Source: Pseudomonas frederiksbergensis (GTDB lineage: Bacteria; Pseudomonadota; Gammaproteobacteria; Pseudomonadales; Pseudomonadaceae). Taken from it: a DNA stretch of 64,000 nucleotides. The notes beneath the pieces were generated by a model. That model saw only the letters and a program-made list of their open reading frames with translations, had not been told where the DNA came from and made no database searches. The position numbers and the translations under genes are program-made. Shown here piece by piece: positions 36,960 to 45,588 of this stretch (the first letter of the stretch is position 1; the number at the start of each line of letters is the position of its first letter). The stretch is taken from contig NZ_CP018319.1 of NCBI RefSeq assembly GCF_001952935.1, positions 2,696,501 through 2,760,500 of the forward strand, in the 5' to 3' direction.

Positions 36960-38108
36960 ATGAGCCTCAATATCTTCTGGTTCCTGCCTACCCACGGCGA
37001 CGGCCATTACCTTGGTACCGCCGAAGGCGCTCGCGCCGTCGACCACGGTTATCTGCAACAAGTCGCGCAAGCGGCGGATCGGCTGGGCTTCGGCGGGGTG
37101 CTGATTCCTACCGGGCGCTCTTGCGAAGATTCGTGGCTGGTGGCCGCGTCGCTGATCCCGGTGACCCAGCGTTTGAAATTCCTCGTCGCCCTGCGCCCCG
37201 GGATCATTTCCCCGACGGTGGCCGCGCGTCAGGCTGCGACGCTGGATCGCCTGTCCGGCGGCCGTGCGTTGTTCAATCTGGTAACCGGCGGTGATCCGGA
37301 AGAATTGGCCGGCGACGGTTTGTTCCTGACTCACGAAGAGCGCTATCAAGCCTCGGTGGAATTCACCCGCATCTGGCGCCGCGTGCTGGAAGGCGAAACC
37401 GTTGATTACGACGGTCAGCACATCAGCGTGAAGGGCGCGAAGTTGCTCTACCCGCCGATCCAGCAACCGCGTCCGCCGCTGTACTTCGGCGGTTCTTCGG
37501 AAGCGGCGCAGGATCTGGCAGCCGAGCAGGTTGAAATGGTTTTGACCTGGGGCGAACCGCCGGCCGCCGTTGCCGAGAAGATCGAGCAAGTGCGCGCCAA
37601 AGCCGCAAAACTCGGGCGCACCGTGCGCTTCGGCATTCGCTTGCATGTGATCGTTCGTGAAACCAATGCCGAAGCCTGGCAAGCGGCGGATCGGCTGATC
37701 TCTCATCTGGACGACGACACCATCGCCCGCGCCCAGGCTTCTCTGGCGCGCTTCGACTCGGTCGGCCAGCAACGCATGGCCGCCCTGCATGGCGGCAGCC
37801 GTGACAACCTGGAAGTCAGCCCCAACCTGTGGGCGGGTGTCGGCCTGGTGCGTGGCGGTGCCGGTACGGCATTAGTGGGCGACGGCCCGACCGTGGCCGC
37901 ACGCGTCAAGGAATACGCGGACCTGGGCATCGACACGTTCATCTTCTCTGGTTACCCACATCTGGAAGAGTCGTACCGTGTCGCCGAATTACTGTTCCCG
38001 CACCTCGATATCGAGCGTCCGGAACTGCCGAAAAGCGCCGGTTACGTCAGCCCGTTTGGCGAGATGGTCGCCAACGACATCCTCCCCAAAGCCGCCTCGC
38101 AGAGCTGA
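36960..38108 (+). CDS. ssuD: FMNH2-dependent alkanesulfonate monooxygenase SsuD
   Basis: 382-residue cytoplasmic enzyme that cleaves C-S bonds of alkanesulfonates, releasing sulfite and an aldehyde. It is a luciferase-family TIM barrel: [18 protein letters not shown] near the start (His of the active site), [13 protein letters not shown], and the family motif [21 protein letters not shown] close to the C-terminus. The ATG at 36960 follows AAGGAGACCACTCCA. 27 bases after ssuA. Sulfur from sulfite then enters cysteine synthesis. Confidence 0.95.
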   Translation: MSLNIFWFLPTHGDGHYLGTAEGARAVDHGYLQQVAQAADRLGFGGVLIPTGRSCEDSWLVAASLIPVTQRLKFLVALRPGIISPTVAARQAATLDRLSGGRALFNLVTGGDPEELAGDGLFLTHEERYQASVEFTRIWRRVLEGETVDYDGQHISVKGAKLLYPPIQQPRPPLYFGGSSEAAQDLAAEQVEMVLTWGEPPAAVAEKIEQVRAKAAKLGRTVRFGIRLHVIVRETNAEAWQAADRLISHLDDDTIARAQASLARFDSVGQQRMAALHGGSRDNLEVSPNLWAGVGLVRGGAGTALVGDGPTVAARVKEYADLGIDTFIFSGYPHLEESYRVAELLFPHLDIERPELPKSAGYVSPFGEMVANDILPKAASQS

Positions 38109-38116
38109 GGCGCGCC

Positions 38117-38899
38117 ATGAAGAAACTTATCCATAGCCTCGCGCCATGGGCGTTGCCGGTGTTGCTGCTGGCGGTGTGGCAGTTGTCGGTGTCGGCGGGC
38201 TGGTTGTCGACACGGTTTTTGCCGGCACCCATCGCCGTCATCGAAGCCGCCGTCAGTCTGGTGCGCAGCGGTGAAATCTGGACTCACCTGGCGATCAGCG
38301 GCTGGCGCGCAGCGCTGGGCTTCGCCATCGGCGGCATCATCGGCCTGGCTTTAGGCTTCATCACTGGCCTGTCGAAATGGGGCGAACGGCTGCTCGACAG
38401 TTCGGTGCAGATGATCCGCAACGTGCCGCACCTGGCGCTGATTCCACTGGTGATCCTGTGGTTCGGCATCGATGAGTCGGCGAAGATTTTCCTGGTGGCG
38501 TTGGGCACGTTGTTCCCGATCTACCTCAACACTTATCACGGCATCCGCAACGTCGATCCGGCACTGGTGGAAATGTCCCGCAGTTATGGCTTGTCCGGTT
38601 TCAGCCTGTTCCGACAGGTGATCCTGCCGGGCGCGCTGCCTTCGATTCTGGTCGGCGTGCGGTTCGCGCTGGGCTTCATGTGGCTGACGTTGATCGTCGC
38701 GGAAACCATTTCCGCCAGCTCCGGCATCGGCTACCTGGCGATGAATGCCCGGGAGTTCTTGCAGACCGACGTGGTGGTGCTGGCAATTCTTTTGTATGCC
38801 GTGCTCGGCAAACTCGCCGACCTCGCGGCCCGTGGGCTTGAACGCGTGTGGTTGCGCTGGCACCCGGCCTATCAGGTTGTCAAAGGAGGTGCGGCATGA
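38117..38899 (+). CDS. ssuC: Alkanesulfonate ABC transporter permease SsuC
   Basis: 260-residue inner-membrane permease with about six helices. The EAA docking loop is [25 protein letters not shown] (residues about 155-180). Starts [20 protein letters not shown]. The stop overlaps ssuB's ATG by four bases (ATGA). Eight bases separate it from ssuD's stop. Confidence 0.94.
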   Translation: MKKLIHSLAPWALPVLLLAVWQLSVSAGWLSTRFLPAPIAVIEAAVSLVRSGEIWTHLAISGWRAALGFAIGGIIGLALGFITGLSKWGERLLDSSVQMIRNVPHLALIPLVILWFGIDESAKIFLVALGTLFPIYLNTYHGIRNVDPALVEMSRSYGLSGFSLFRQVILPGALPSILVGVRFALGFMWLTLIVAETISASSGIGYLAMNAREFLQTDVVVLAILLYAVLGKLADLAARGLERVWLRWHPAYQVVKGGAA

Positions 38900-39702
38900 C
38901 GGCTCAACAACCTCCACGCCTGCTGCACGGAATTCCGCTGGCAGTGCGCAAACTGCAGAAGACGTTTGGTGCGCGACAGGTTTTGCGCGAGATCGATCTG
39001 CACATCCCGGCCGGTCAGTTTGTCGCCGTGGTCGGTCGTAGCGGTTGCGGCAAAAGCACCTTGCTGCGCTTGCTCGCCGGTCTCGACACGCCCACGGGCG
39101 GTGAACTGCGCGCGGGCTCCGCGCCCCTGAGTGCGGCGCGGGAAGACACTCGATTGATGTTTCAGGAAGCGCGCTTGCTGCCATGGAAAAAGGTTATCGA
39201 TAACGTCGGCCTCGGGCTCAAGGGCAACTGGCGTGCGCAAGCGCTGGAAGCGTTGGAGTCGGTGGGCCTGGCTGATCGCGCCAATGAATGGCCGGCCGCC
39301 TTGTCCGGGGGCCAGAAGCAACGCGTGGCCCTGGCCCGCGCGCTGATTCACCAGCCGCGTTTACTGTTGCTCGACGAACCACTGGGCGCGCTGGATGCCC
39401 TGACCCGAATTGAAATGCAGCAACTGATCGAACGGCTCTGGCAAAAGCACGGTTTCACTGTGTTGCTGGTCACCCACGACGTCAGTGAAGCGGTGGCGAT
39501 TGCCGACCGGGTGATCCTGATCGAAGAGGGCGAAGTCGGCCTCGACCTCCATGTTGAGTTGCCGCGCCCTCGGGTTCGCGGCTCCCATCGGCTGGCGGCG
39601 CTGGAAACCGAAGTCCTCAATCGCGTACTGGCGTTGCCCGGGGAACCGCCGGCTCCGGAACCTGTTTCACCCTTGCCCACGCAATTGCGCTGGGCTCAAT
39701 AA
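38896..39702 (+). CDS. ssuB: Alkanesulfonate ABC transporter ATPase SsuB
   Basis: 268-residue ATPase. Walker [10 protein letters not shown] near residue 51, signature [15 protein letters not shown] near residue 136, Walker [15 protein letters not shown] and switch His in [10 protein letters not shown]. It powers sulfonate import through SsuC. Start [17 protein letters not shown] at 38896. Confidence 0.95.
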   Translation: MTAQQPPRLLHGIPLAVRKLQKTFGARQVLREIDLHIPAGQFVAVVGRSGCGKSTLLRLLAGLDTPTGGELRAGSAPLSAAREDTRLMFQEARLLPWKKVIDNVGLGLKGNWRAQALEALESVGLADRANEWPAALSGGQKQRVALARALIHQPRLLLLDEPLGALDALTRIEMQQLIERLWQKHGFTVLLVTHDVSEAVAIADRVILIEEGEVGLDLHVELPRPRVRGSHRLAALETEVLNRVLALPGEPPAPEPVSPLPTQLRWAQ

Positions 39703-39735
39703 CTCAAGCCTAATCCAACGACAGGAATCAACATC

Positions 39736-39951
39736 ATGACGATCAAAGCCATCAACGTTCGCAATCAGTTCAAAGGCTCCATCAAGGAAATCGTACTCGG
39801 CGACGTGCTGTCGGAAATCGACGTACAAACCGCTTCCGGCATCGTCACTTCGGTAATCACCACTCGCTCGGTGAAAGAGCTGGAACTGGTAGTCGGCAGC
39901 GAAGTGATCGCGTTTGTGAAATCCACCGAAGTGTCGATCGCCAAGTTGTAA
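39736..39951 (+). CDS. ssuF: SsuF, single-domain TOBE (molbindin-like) protein
   Basis: 71-residue protein with the TOBE/Mop pattern KAINVRNQFKGSIKEIVLGD and AFVKSTEVSIAKL. Molbindins bind molybdate or sulfate-like oxyanions, and in P. putida ssuF is part of ssuEADCBF and needed for some sulfonate use. 33 bases after ssuB, with a clear AGGAATC ribosome site. The binding ligand is not demonstrable from sequence. Confidence 0.88.
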   Translation: MTIKAINVRNQFKGSIKEIVLGDVLSEIDVQTASGIVTSVITTRSVKELELVVGSEVIAFVKSTEVSIAKL

Positions 39952-39990
39952 GCGTGTGCACAAACAACAACCCCGAACGGTTTAAGCCCT

Positions 39991-40046
39991 GATCGTTCCC
40001 ACGCTCTGCGTGGGAATGCCTCTACGGACGCTCTGCGTTCGGCTCT
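39991..40046. repeat. Half copy of the 111-bp palindromic element
   Basis: Begins GATCGTTCCCACGCTCTGCG and runs through GGACGCTCTGCGTTCGGCTCT, then stops matching where the minus-strand gene at 40046 ends. The first half of the element is therefore present, the second half absent. Confidence 0.75.
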
Positions 40047-40810
40047 CAGGGCTCCGGCGCGCAGCGCCAACCGGCGGCAGGTGCATAGGTGCCGAGTGAA
40101 GACAACAGGCGTGGGTCGCTGAATATCTCGCCGGCGTTTGGATCGATGTCTGCCGGTAACAGTGGTTGCCCGGTCAACACGGGCAGTGTGGAATAGTCGA
40201 TGTGCCACGGGGTTTGCCCGGCATGGTGGCGACCGAAAGAGAGTTCGCAGGCAAGCTGTTGCGGTGCGGTTGCCGTATTGATGTGTTCACGCAAATGGCC
40301 GCCGGGATTGAGCGCGACCGCGCGGCTGGCGGCGAACAAAAAGTAGTCGCCGGCCAGCACCAGGCAGGCAAATCGCGCCGGATCATCGACCGCCTGCAGC
40401 CACTGGCCGCGACCAGTGCCGCGAGAGTCCGGCAACCGCTCCCAGATCTCGTAGTAGCTGTCGTCCAGAGCGGTTTCGATCAGGCGTTCGCTGGTTTCGA
40501 AATGCATGCGCCCGATGTCTTCTTCGAAGCTGACCGGCTGGTAGTCGAGTTTGCGATGCCACTGGCAAATGTCGCCGTCGACCTGGGTCACGCCGGCGAA
40601 GCCTTTTTGCTCGCTCAGGGTCAGCAGGGCAGCGTGATTCTGTTGCACCAGCGGCAAGGCCGGAAGCGGTGCGGGCGGGATGCGCAGATCGGCAAACAAG
40701 CGCGGGGTTTGCAGCCAGTACACAACCGTTTCGCTGTCAACGCGTCCCGACTGGAATTTGATCAGGCGTCGTTGCCACACGCCAAGGTAGTTGTCTGGAA
40801 CGTGCGGCAT
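40046..40810 (-). CDS. Hypothetical protein, no known family recognised
   Basis: 254-residue cytoplasmic protein with no signal peptide. It starts MPHVPDNYLGVWQRRLIKFQ and has WLQTPRLFADLRIPP, SFEEDIGRMHFETSERLIE, WQWLQAVDDPARF-like segments and LVLAGDYFLFAASRAVAL. The alternation of strands with many Trp, Gln and Gly residues could be a lipocalin-like beta-barrel, but this is only a pattern. It is the second gene after the TetR regulator (15 bases apart), so it is likely co-transcribed and controlled with it. Its stop codon is at the edge of a half 111-bp element, whose insertion may have set the C-terminus. Confidence 0.7.
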   Translation of the reverse strand: MPHVPDNYLGVWQRRLIKFQSGRVDSETVVYWLQTPRLFADLRIPPAPLPALPLVQQNHAALLTLSEQKGFAGVTQVDGDICQWHRKLDYQPVSFEEDIGRMHFETSERLIETALDDSYYEIWERLPDSRGTGRGQWLQAVDDPARFACLVLAGDYFLFAASRAVALNPGGHLREHINTATAPQQLACELSFGRHHAGQTPWHIDYSTLPVLTGQPLLPADIDPNAGEIFSDPRLLSSLGTYAPAAGWRCAPEP

Positions 40811-40825
40811 GACGACCTCGTTGTA

Positions 40826-41458
40826 TTACAGGCTGCGCTTGGGCAGATAGGGCGGCAAATACAGCCCCAGGTAGGCGTCGAATACCCGCATGCCTTCCTC
40901 AGCCATGCGCGGCGTGATCTGCCCGTGTTGTTGCACCGAGCGCGCATAGACGCGATCGCCCAGCTCCATGGCCAGCGCAAACACGTCGACATCATTGGGA
41001 AGCCTAGGCAGTTCGAAGTGATGATCGAACAGCTTGTGCATCAGGTCGCCGAGTTCGATGTCGTGCTGGCGGTCGGCCTGGGTGACTTCGGTCAGCCCGT
41101 GCTGGGCGAGGATCAGTTGCCGGGCGGCGGCGTCTTCGTCATAGATGTCGAGCATGCGTTGTTCCACCAGTCGCGACAGATCGCGCCAGCCGTGGAGGGC
41201 GTCGTGGTCGATGGGCGCTTGCAGGCAGGCACGGAATGCCGCGTGGACGTCGGCCGTCAGGGCTTCGAGCAGCGCCGGGACGCTGGCGAAGAAGTGGTAG
41301 ACGGAGGAGGGCGGGATCTCTGCGCGCTCGGCGACGCTGTAGATCGACAGGCTGGCCACGCCCTCGGCAGCCAGCAGCGTGCGGGCGGCATCGAGTATCG
41401 AATCGATCCGGGCCTGGCTGCGGGCGCGGGGTTTGCGAAGGGTGGCGGTGCGCGTCAT
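40826..41458 (-). CDS. TetR family transcriptional regulator
   Basis: 210-residue one-component repressor. The N-terminal HTH is ARIDSILDAARTLLAAEG...SIYSVAERAEIPPSSVYHFFAS (residues about 15-55), with the usual VYHFF recognition end. The ligand-binding C-terminal half is helical and hydrophobic. MTRTATLRKP at 41458 was chosen; the longer frame contains only intergenic residues. It lies directly upstream of the unknown 254-residue protein on the same strand, which is its most likely target. Confidence 0.88.
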   Translation of the reverse strand: MTRTATLRKPRARSQARIDSILDAARTLLAAEGVASLSIYSVAERAEIPPSSVYHFFASVPALLEALTADVHAAFRACLQAPIDHDALHGWRDLSRLVEQRMLDIYDEDAAARQLILAQHGLTEVTQADRQHDIELGDLMHKLFDHHFELPRLPNDVDVFALAMELGDRVYARSVQQHGQITPRMAEEGMRVFDAYLGLYLPPYLPKRSL

Positions 41459-41522
41459 TGAAGTCTCCTGCGGGGCAGCGGGCATTGTACGAGGCGGGTT
41501 GTGTGTTGTCTTCTCGGACGCC

Positions 41523-41615
41523 TTCGCGAGCAAGCCCGCTCCCACATTTGATCGATGTGAAACACAGATTTCGCGTACGCAGGAAATCCCTGGTGGGAGC
41601 GGGCTTGCTCGCGAA
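41523..41615. repeat. REPIN (GGAGCGGGCTTGCTCGCGAA type)
   Basis: Left arm TTCGCGAGCAAGCCCGCTCC, right arm GGAGCGGGCTTGCTCGCGAA, exact complements, separated by about 43 bases. Same family as 21943 and 60963. It lies upstream of the TetR gene. Confidence 0.88.
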
Positions 41616-41648
41616 ACAGGCGCCTCGGTCCCGCTGAAAAAAAGCCAT

Positions 41649-41684
41649 AAAAAAAACGCCGCCGGCTGTGAAGCCGGCGGCGTT
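41649..41684 (-). terminator. Terminator of spuI
   Basis: Minus strand: AACGCCGCCGGCT / AGCCGGCGGCGTT around a short loop, followed by TTTTTTTT (41647-41656). It lies 18 bases past the spuI stop. Confidence 0.92.
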
Positions 41685-41701
41685 GTTTTTACTGCAACCG
41701 C

Positions 41702-43078
41702 TTACACGGTATGCAGGTACCAGTTGTACTCGAGGTCGGAGATGGAGTGTTCGAACTCCTCCAGCTCGCTCTCTTTGCACGCGACGAAGATATCGATGTA
41801 TTTCGGATCGATGTACTTGGCCATGACTTCGCTGTCGTCCAGCTCACGCAATGCATCGCGCAGGTTGTTCGGCAGGCTTTGCTCGTTCTGCTCGTAGGAG
41901 TTGCCTTCCACGGGTGCGCCCGGCTCGATCTTGTTGGTCAGGCCGTGGTGCACGCCTGCCAGGACCGAAGCCATCAGCAGGTACGGGTTGGCATCGGCGC
42001 CGGCAACGCGGTGCTCCAGACGGACCGCGTCGGCGGAACCGGTCGGCACACGCACTGCAACGGTACGGTTGTCCAAACCCCAGCACGGTGCGTTCGGCAC
42101 GTAGAACTGTGCGCCGAAACGACGGTAGGAGTTGACGTTCGGGCAGAGGAAAGCCATCTGCGCCGGTAGGGTCTCGAGCACACCGCCGATCGCGTGACGC
42201 AGTGCGGCGTTCTGCTCGGGATCCTCGCTGGCAAAAATGTTCTTGCCATCTTTATCAAGAATCGAGATGTGGACGTGCAGACCGTTGCCCGCCTGGCCCG
42301 GGTAAGGCTTGGCCATGAACGTGGTGTCCATTTCATGGTCGTAGGCGATGTTTTTGATCAGGCGTTTCAGCAGGACCGCGTAGTCGCAGGCCTTGATCGG
42401 GTCGGCAACGTGGTGCAGGTTCACTTCGAACTGCGCCGGGGCACTTTCCTTGACGATCGCGTCGGCAGGGATGCCTTGCTCTTTCGCACCTTCCAGAATG
42501 TCCTGGAGGCAGTCGACGTATTCGTCGAGGTCGTCGATCAGGTAAACCTGGGTCGAATGCGGACGTTTGCCGGAGATTGGCGAGCGAGGCGGTTGTGGAC
42601 GACCGTTCACGTTCTCCTGGTCGATCAGGTAGAACTCCAGTTCGAACGCGGCGCAGATGGTCAGACCCATCTCGTCGAACTTGGCAACAACTTGACGCAG
42701 AACTTCACGGGGATCCGCGAAGAAAGGTTCACCTTCGAGTTCGTGCATGGTCATCAACAGTTGCGCGGTAGGGCGCTTCTGCCAAGGCTCGTTGCACAGG
42801 GTGTCAGGGATTGGATAGCAGATTCGGTCAGCATCGCCGATGTCCAGGCCCAGGCCGGTGCTTTCCACCGTCGAGCCATTGATATCCAGAGCAAATAGAG
42901 AGGCCGGCAGGTTGATGCCTTTCTCGTAAACCTTGTGGAGGCTGGTGCGTTCAATGCGCTTGCCGCGCACCACACCATTCATATCCGCAATCAGAAGGTC
43001 AACGTACAGAACCTCAGGATGTTCCTTAAGGAACGCGTTCGCTTCGTTAAGCTGAACGGCACGCGGGGGTACCGACAT
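41702..43078 (-). CDS. spuI: Glutamine synthetase family protein, gamma-glutamyl polyamine synthetase (SpuI)
   Basis: 458-residue ATP ligase of the glutamine synthetase fold. It has the metal-site segment CAAFELEFYLID, EVNLHHVADPIKACDYAVLL, GNGLHVHISILDKDGKNIF, NVNSYRRFGAQFYVPNAPCWG and AGADANPYLLMA, as in PuuA/GlnA-like gamma-glutamylputrescine synthetases. Such enzymes attach glutamate to polyamines as the first step of their breakdown. In PAO1 spuI is likewise divergent from spuABC. The stop has its own terminator and it shares a promoter region with spuA. Substrate (which polyamine) is not certain. Confidence 0.92.
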   Translation of the reverse strand: MSVPPRAVQLNEANAFLKEHPEVLYVDLLIADMNGVVRGKRIERTSLHKVYEKGINLPASLFALDINGSTVESTGLGLDIGDADRICYPIPDTLCNEPWQKRPTAQLLMTMHELEGEPFFADPREVLRQVVAKFDEMGLTICAAFELEFYLIDQENVNGRPQPPRSPISGKRPHSTQVYLIDDLDEYVDCLQDILEGAKEQGIPADAIVKESAPAQFEVNLHHVADPIKACDYAVLLKRLIKNIAYDHEMDTTFMAKPYPGQAGNGLHVHISILDKDGKNIFASEDPEQNAALRHAIGGVLETLPAQMAFLCPNVNSYRRFGAQFYVPNAPCWGLDNRTVAVRVPTGSADAVRLEHRVAGADANPYLLMASVLAGVHHGLTNKIEPGAPVEGNSYEQNEQSLPNNLRDALRELDDSEVMAKYIDPKYIDIFVACKESELEEFEHSISDLEYNWYLHTV

Positions 43079-43356
43079 GATGCAACACCTTTGTTGTTAA
43101 AAATATCAATCATTGATCTCTTCGGATTCCAGTCAACCCGAACGGCATGCCGAAGTCAAGCGAGGCCTTTTTTGCCCTAAAAAAGCACCCATTGAGCTTT
43201 TTTGAGGCACTTTGGGGCGTTTTTATGCCTTTGAGCGCTTTAGCGTCTGCGGGCTTGAGCGGGCCGTGTTGTATTTTTTACGGGGGTGTTGTGTAAAAAA
43301 ATGAACAAGGCTAAGCTCGATTCAAACCCATAACAGCAATAATACCGGGGTGCTTC
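43079..43356. promoter_or_regulatory. Divergent spuI / spuA promoter region
   Basis: 278 bases with no gene. It is T/A-rich with TTTTTTGAGGCAC and TATTTTTTACGGGG. GGGGTG before the spuA ATG is its ribosome site. No clear operator was identified; polyamine genes in pseudomonads answer to nitrogen and polyamine regulators. Confidence 0.35.
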
Positions 43357-44133
43357 ATGTCTCGCCTGCCGTTAATCGGCGTCACCGCCTGCTCTAAGCA
43401 GATCGGTCTGCATGCTTATCACATCAGTGGCGACAAGTACGTCCGCGCCGTGGCCTCGGCGGCCAAGGGCCTGCCGGTGATTCTTCCGTCCCTGGCCGAT
43501 TTGCTGGCACCGTCCGATATTCTGGACGGTCTGGATGGCATCCTCTTTACAGGCTCACCTTCCAATATAGAACCGTTTCACTATAGCGGCCCAGCCAGCG
43601 CGCCGGGCACTGCTCATGATTCTGCACGTGATGCCACCACCCTCCCGTTGATCCGCGCCGCTGTCGAGGCCGGTGTTCCCGTGCTCGGCATTTGCCGCGG
43701 CTTCCAGGAAATGAATGTGGCGTTTGGCGGCACCCTGCATCAAAAAGTTCACGAAGCCGGTCCATTCATGGATCACCGTGAAGACGATAGCCTACCGCTT
43801 GAAGGACAGTATGCGCCAAGTCATCCGGTGCACATTCAACCGGGTGGCGTGCTCGCGGGCCTGGGGCTGGCGAGTGAGATACAGGTCAATTCGATTCATG
43901 GCCAGGGCGTTGAACGTCTGGCGCCGGGCCTTTGCATCGAAGCCTTGGCGCCTGACGGGTTGATCGAGGCCGTCTCGGTCCCGCAGGGCAAGAGTTTTGC
44001 TTTGGGAGTGCAATGGCATCCCGAATGGCAGGTAAGCTCAAACCCGGATTACCTTGCGATCTTCCAGGCATTTGGCGATGCCTGCCGTAAGCGCGCATTA
44101 CAACGCGACGCCGATGCGTCAAACAACGCCTGA
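43357..44133 (+). CDS. spuA: Gamma-glutamyl-GABA hydrolase family glutamine amidotransferase (SpuA)
   Basis: 258-residue class I glutamine-amidotransferase-like hydrolase (PuuD type) that frees GABA or related acids from their gamma-glutamyl derivatives. The nucleophile Cys is in VLGICRGFQEMNVAFGG and the catalytic His-Glu in LGVQWHPEWQ. PuuD proteins have this shape. First gene of spuABC; 37 bases before spuB. Confidence 0.93.
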   Translation: MSRLPLIGVTACSKQIGLHAYHISGDKYVRAVASAAKGLPVILPSLADLLAPSDILDGLDGILFTGSPSNIEPFHYSGPASAPGTAHDSARDATTLPLIRAAVEAGVPVLGICRGFQEMNVAFGGTLHQKVHEAGPFMDHREDDSLPLEGQYAPSHPVHIQPGGVLAGLGLASEIQVNSIHGQGVERLAPGLCIEALAPDGLIEAVSVPQGKSFALGVQWHPEWQVSSNPDYLAIFQAFGDACRKRALQRDADASNNA

Positions 44134-44170
44134 CTTATCAGAGTCAGGAAACTCAGCCTAAGAGGCATTT

Positions 44171-45529
44171 ATGAGTAACAACCTCGACCAGCTCACCGAT
44201 TGGTTGAAAGACCACAAGATCACAGAAGTCGAATGCATGATCGCCGACTTGACCGGGATCACCCGGGGCAAGATTTCGCCGACCAACAAGTTCATTGCCG
44301 AAAAAGGCATGCGCCTGCCTGAAAGCGTTCTGTTGCAGACCGTGACCGGCGACTATGTCGAAGACGACATCTATTACGAACTGCTCGACCCGGCCGACAT
44401 CGACATGATCTGCCGCCCCGACCAGAACGCGGTGTACCTTGTGCCCTGGGCCATCGAGCCCACCGCTCAGGTGATCCACGACACCTACGACAAGCAAGGC
44501 AACCCGATCGAGCTGTCGCCGCGCAACGTGCTCAAAAAGGTGCTGAAACTCTATTCCGACAAGGGCTGGCAGCCGATCGTGGCGCCAGAAATGGAGTTCT
44601 ACCTGACCAAGCGCTGCGAAGACCCGGACTTCCCGCTGCAACCGCCGATTGGCCGTTCCGGTCGTCCGGAAACCGGTCGTCAGTCCTTTTCGATTGAAGC
44701 GGCGAACGAATTCGATCCGCTGTTCGAAGACGTCTACGACTGGTGCGAATTGCAGGAGCTGGACCTGGACACGCTGATCCACGAGGACGGCACGGCGCAG
44801 ATGGAAATCAACTTCCGTCACGGCGATGCCCTGTCCCTGGCTGACCAGATCCTGGTGTTCAAGCGCACCATGCGCGAAGCCGCGCTCAAGCACGATGTGG
44901 CTGCCACCTTCATGGCCAAGCCCATGACCGGCGAGCCGGGCAGCGCCATGCACTTGCACCAGAGCATCATCGACATCGAGACCGGCAAGAACGTCTTCTC
45001 CAACGAAGACGGGAGCATGAGCCAGCTGTTCCTGCATCACATCGGTGGTTTGCAGAAACTGATCCCCGAGTTGTTGCCGCTGTTCGCGCCGAACGTCAAC
45101 TCGTTCCGCCGCTTCTTGCCGGACACCTCGGCGCCGGTGAACGTGGAATGGGGCGAAGAGAACCGCACCGTGGGCCTGCGGGTTCCGGATGCCGGGCCGC
45201 AAAACCGTCGGGTGGAAAACCGCCTGCCGGGCGCCGACGCCAACCCGTACCTGGCGATTGCCGCGAGCCTGCTCTGCGGTTACATCGGCATGGTCGAAGG
45301 CCTCAACCCGAGTGCGCCGGTGGTGGGGCGTGGCTATGAACGCCGCAACCTGCGCCTGCCACTGACCATCGAAGACGCGCTGGAACGCATGGAACACAGC
45401 GCGACTATCGAGAAATACCTGGGCAAGAAATTCATCACTGGCTACGTCGCGGTCAAGCGGGCCGAGCATGAAAACTTCAAGCGCGTGATCAGTTCGTGGG
45501 AGCGGGAATTCCTGCTGTTCGCCGTCTGA
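44171..45529 (+). CDS. spuB: Gamma-glutamylpolyamine synthetase SpuB
   Basis: 452-residue glutamine-synthetase-fold ligase, distinct from SpuI. Motifs: APEMEFYLTKRCEDP, MEINFRHGDALSLADQILV, GSAMHLHQSIIDIETGKN, NVNSFRRFLPDTSAPVNVEWG and GADANPYLAIAASL. The ATG follows AGAGGC, and the gene is between spuA and spuC, consistent with step one of gamma-glutamylated putrescine or spermidine breakdown. SpuI and SpuB are both kept in P. aeruginosa, with partly different substrate roles. Confidence 0.92.
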   Translation: MSNNLDQLTDWLKDHKITEVECMIADLTGITRGKISPTNKFIAEKGMRLPESVLLQTVTGDYVEDDIYYELLDPADIDMICRPDQNAVYLVPWAIEPTAQVIHDTYDKQGNPIELSPRNVLKKVLKLYSDKGWQPIVAPEMEFYLTKRCEDPDFPLQPPIGRSGRPETGRQSFSIEAANEFDPLFEDVYDWCELQELDLDTLIHEDGTAQMEINFRHGDALSLADQILVFKRTMREAALKHDVAATFMAKPMTGEPGSAMHLHQSIIDIETGKNVFSNEDGSMSQLFLHHIGGLQKLIPELLPLFAPNVNSFRRFLPDTSAPVNVEWGEENRTVGLRVPDAGPQNRRVENRLPGADANPYLAIAASLLCGYIGMVEGLNPSAPVVGRGYERRNLRLPLTIEDALERMEHSATIEKYLGKKFITGYVAVKRAEHENFKRVISSWEREFLLFAV

Positions 45530-45588
45530 TGCGCCGGGCGCCGCTGATGTTGGCGGCGCTCTCACTGAAAAATCTTAGGAGAGTTCGC

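Noticed and set aside
41523..41615. CRISPR-like repeat
   Set aside because: Single inverted pair, no regular direct repeats or spacers; it is a REPIN.
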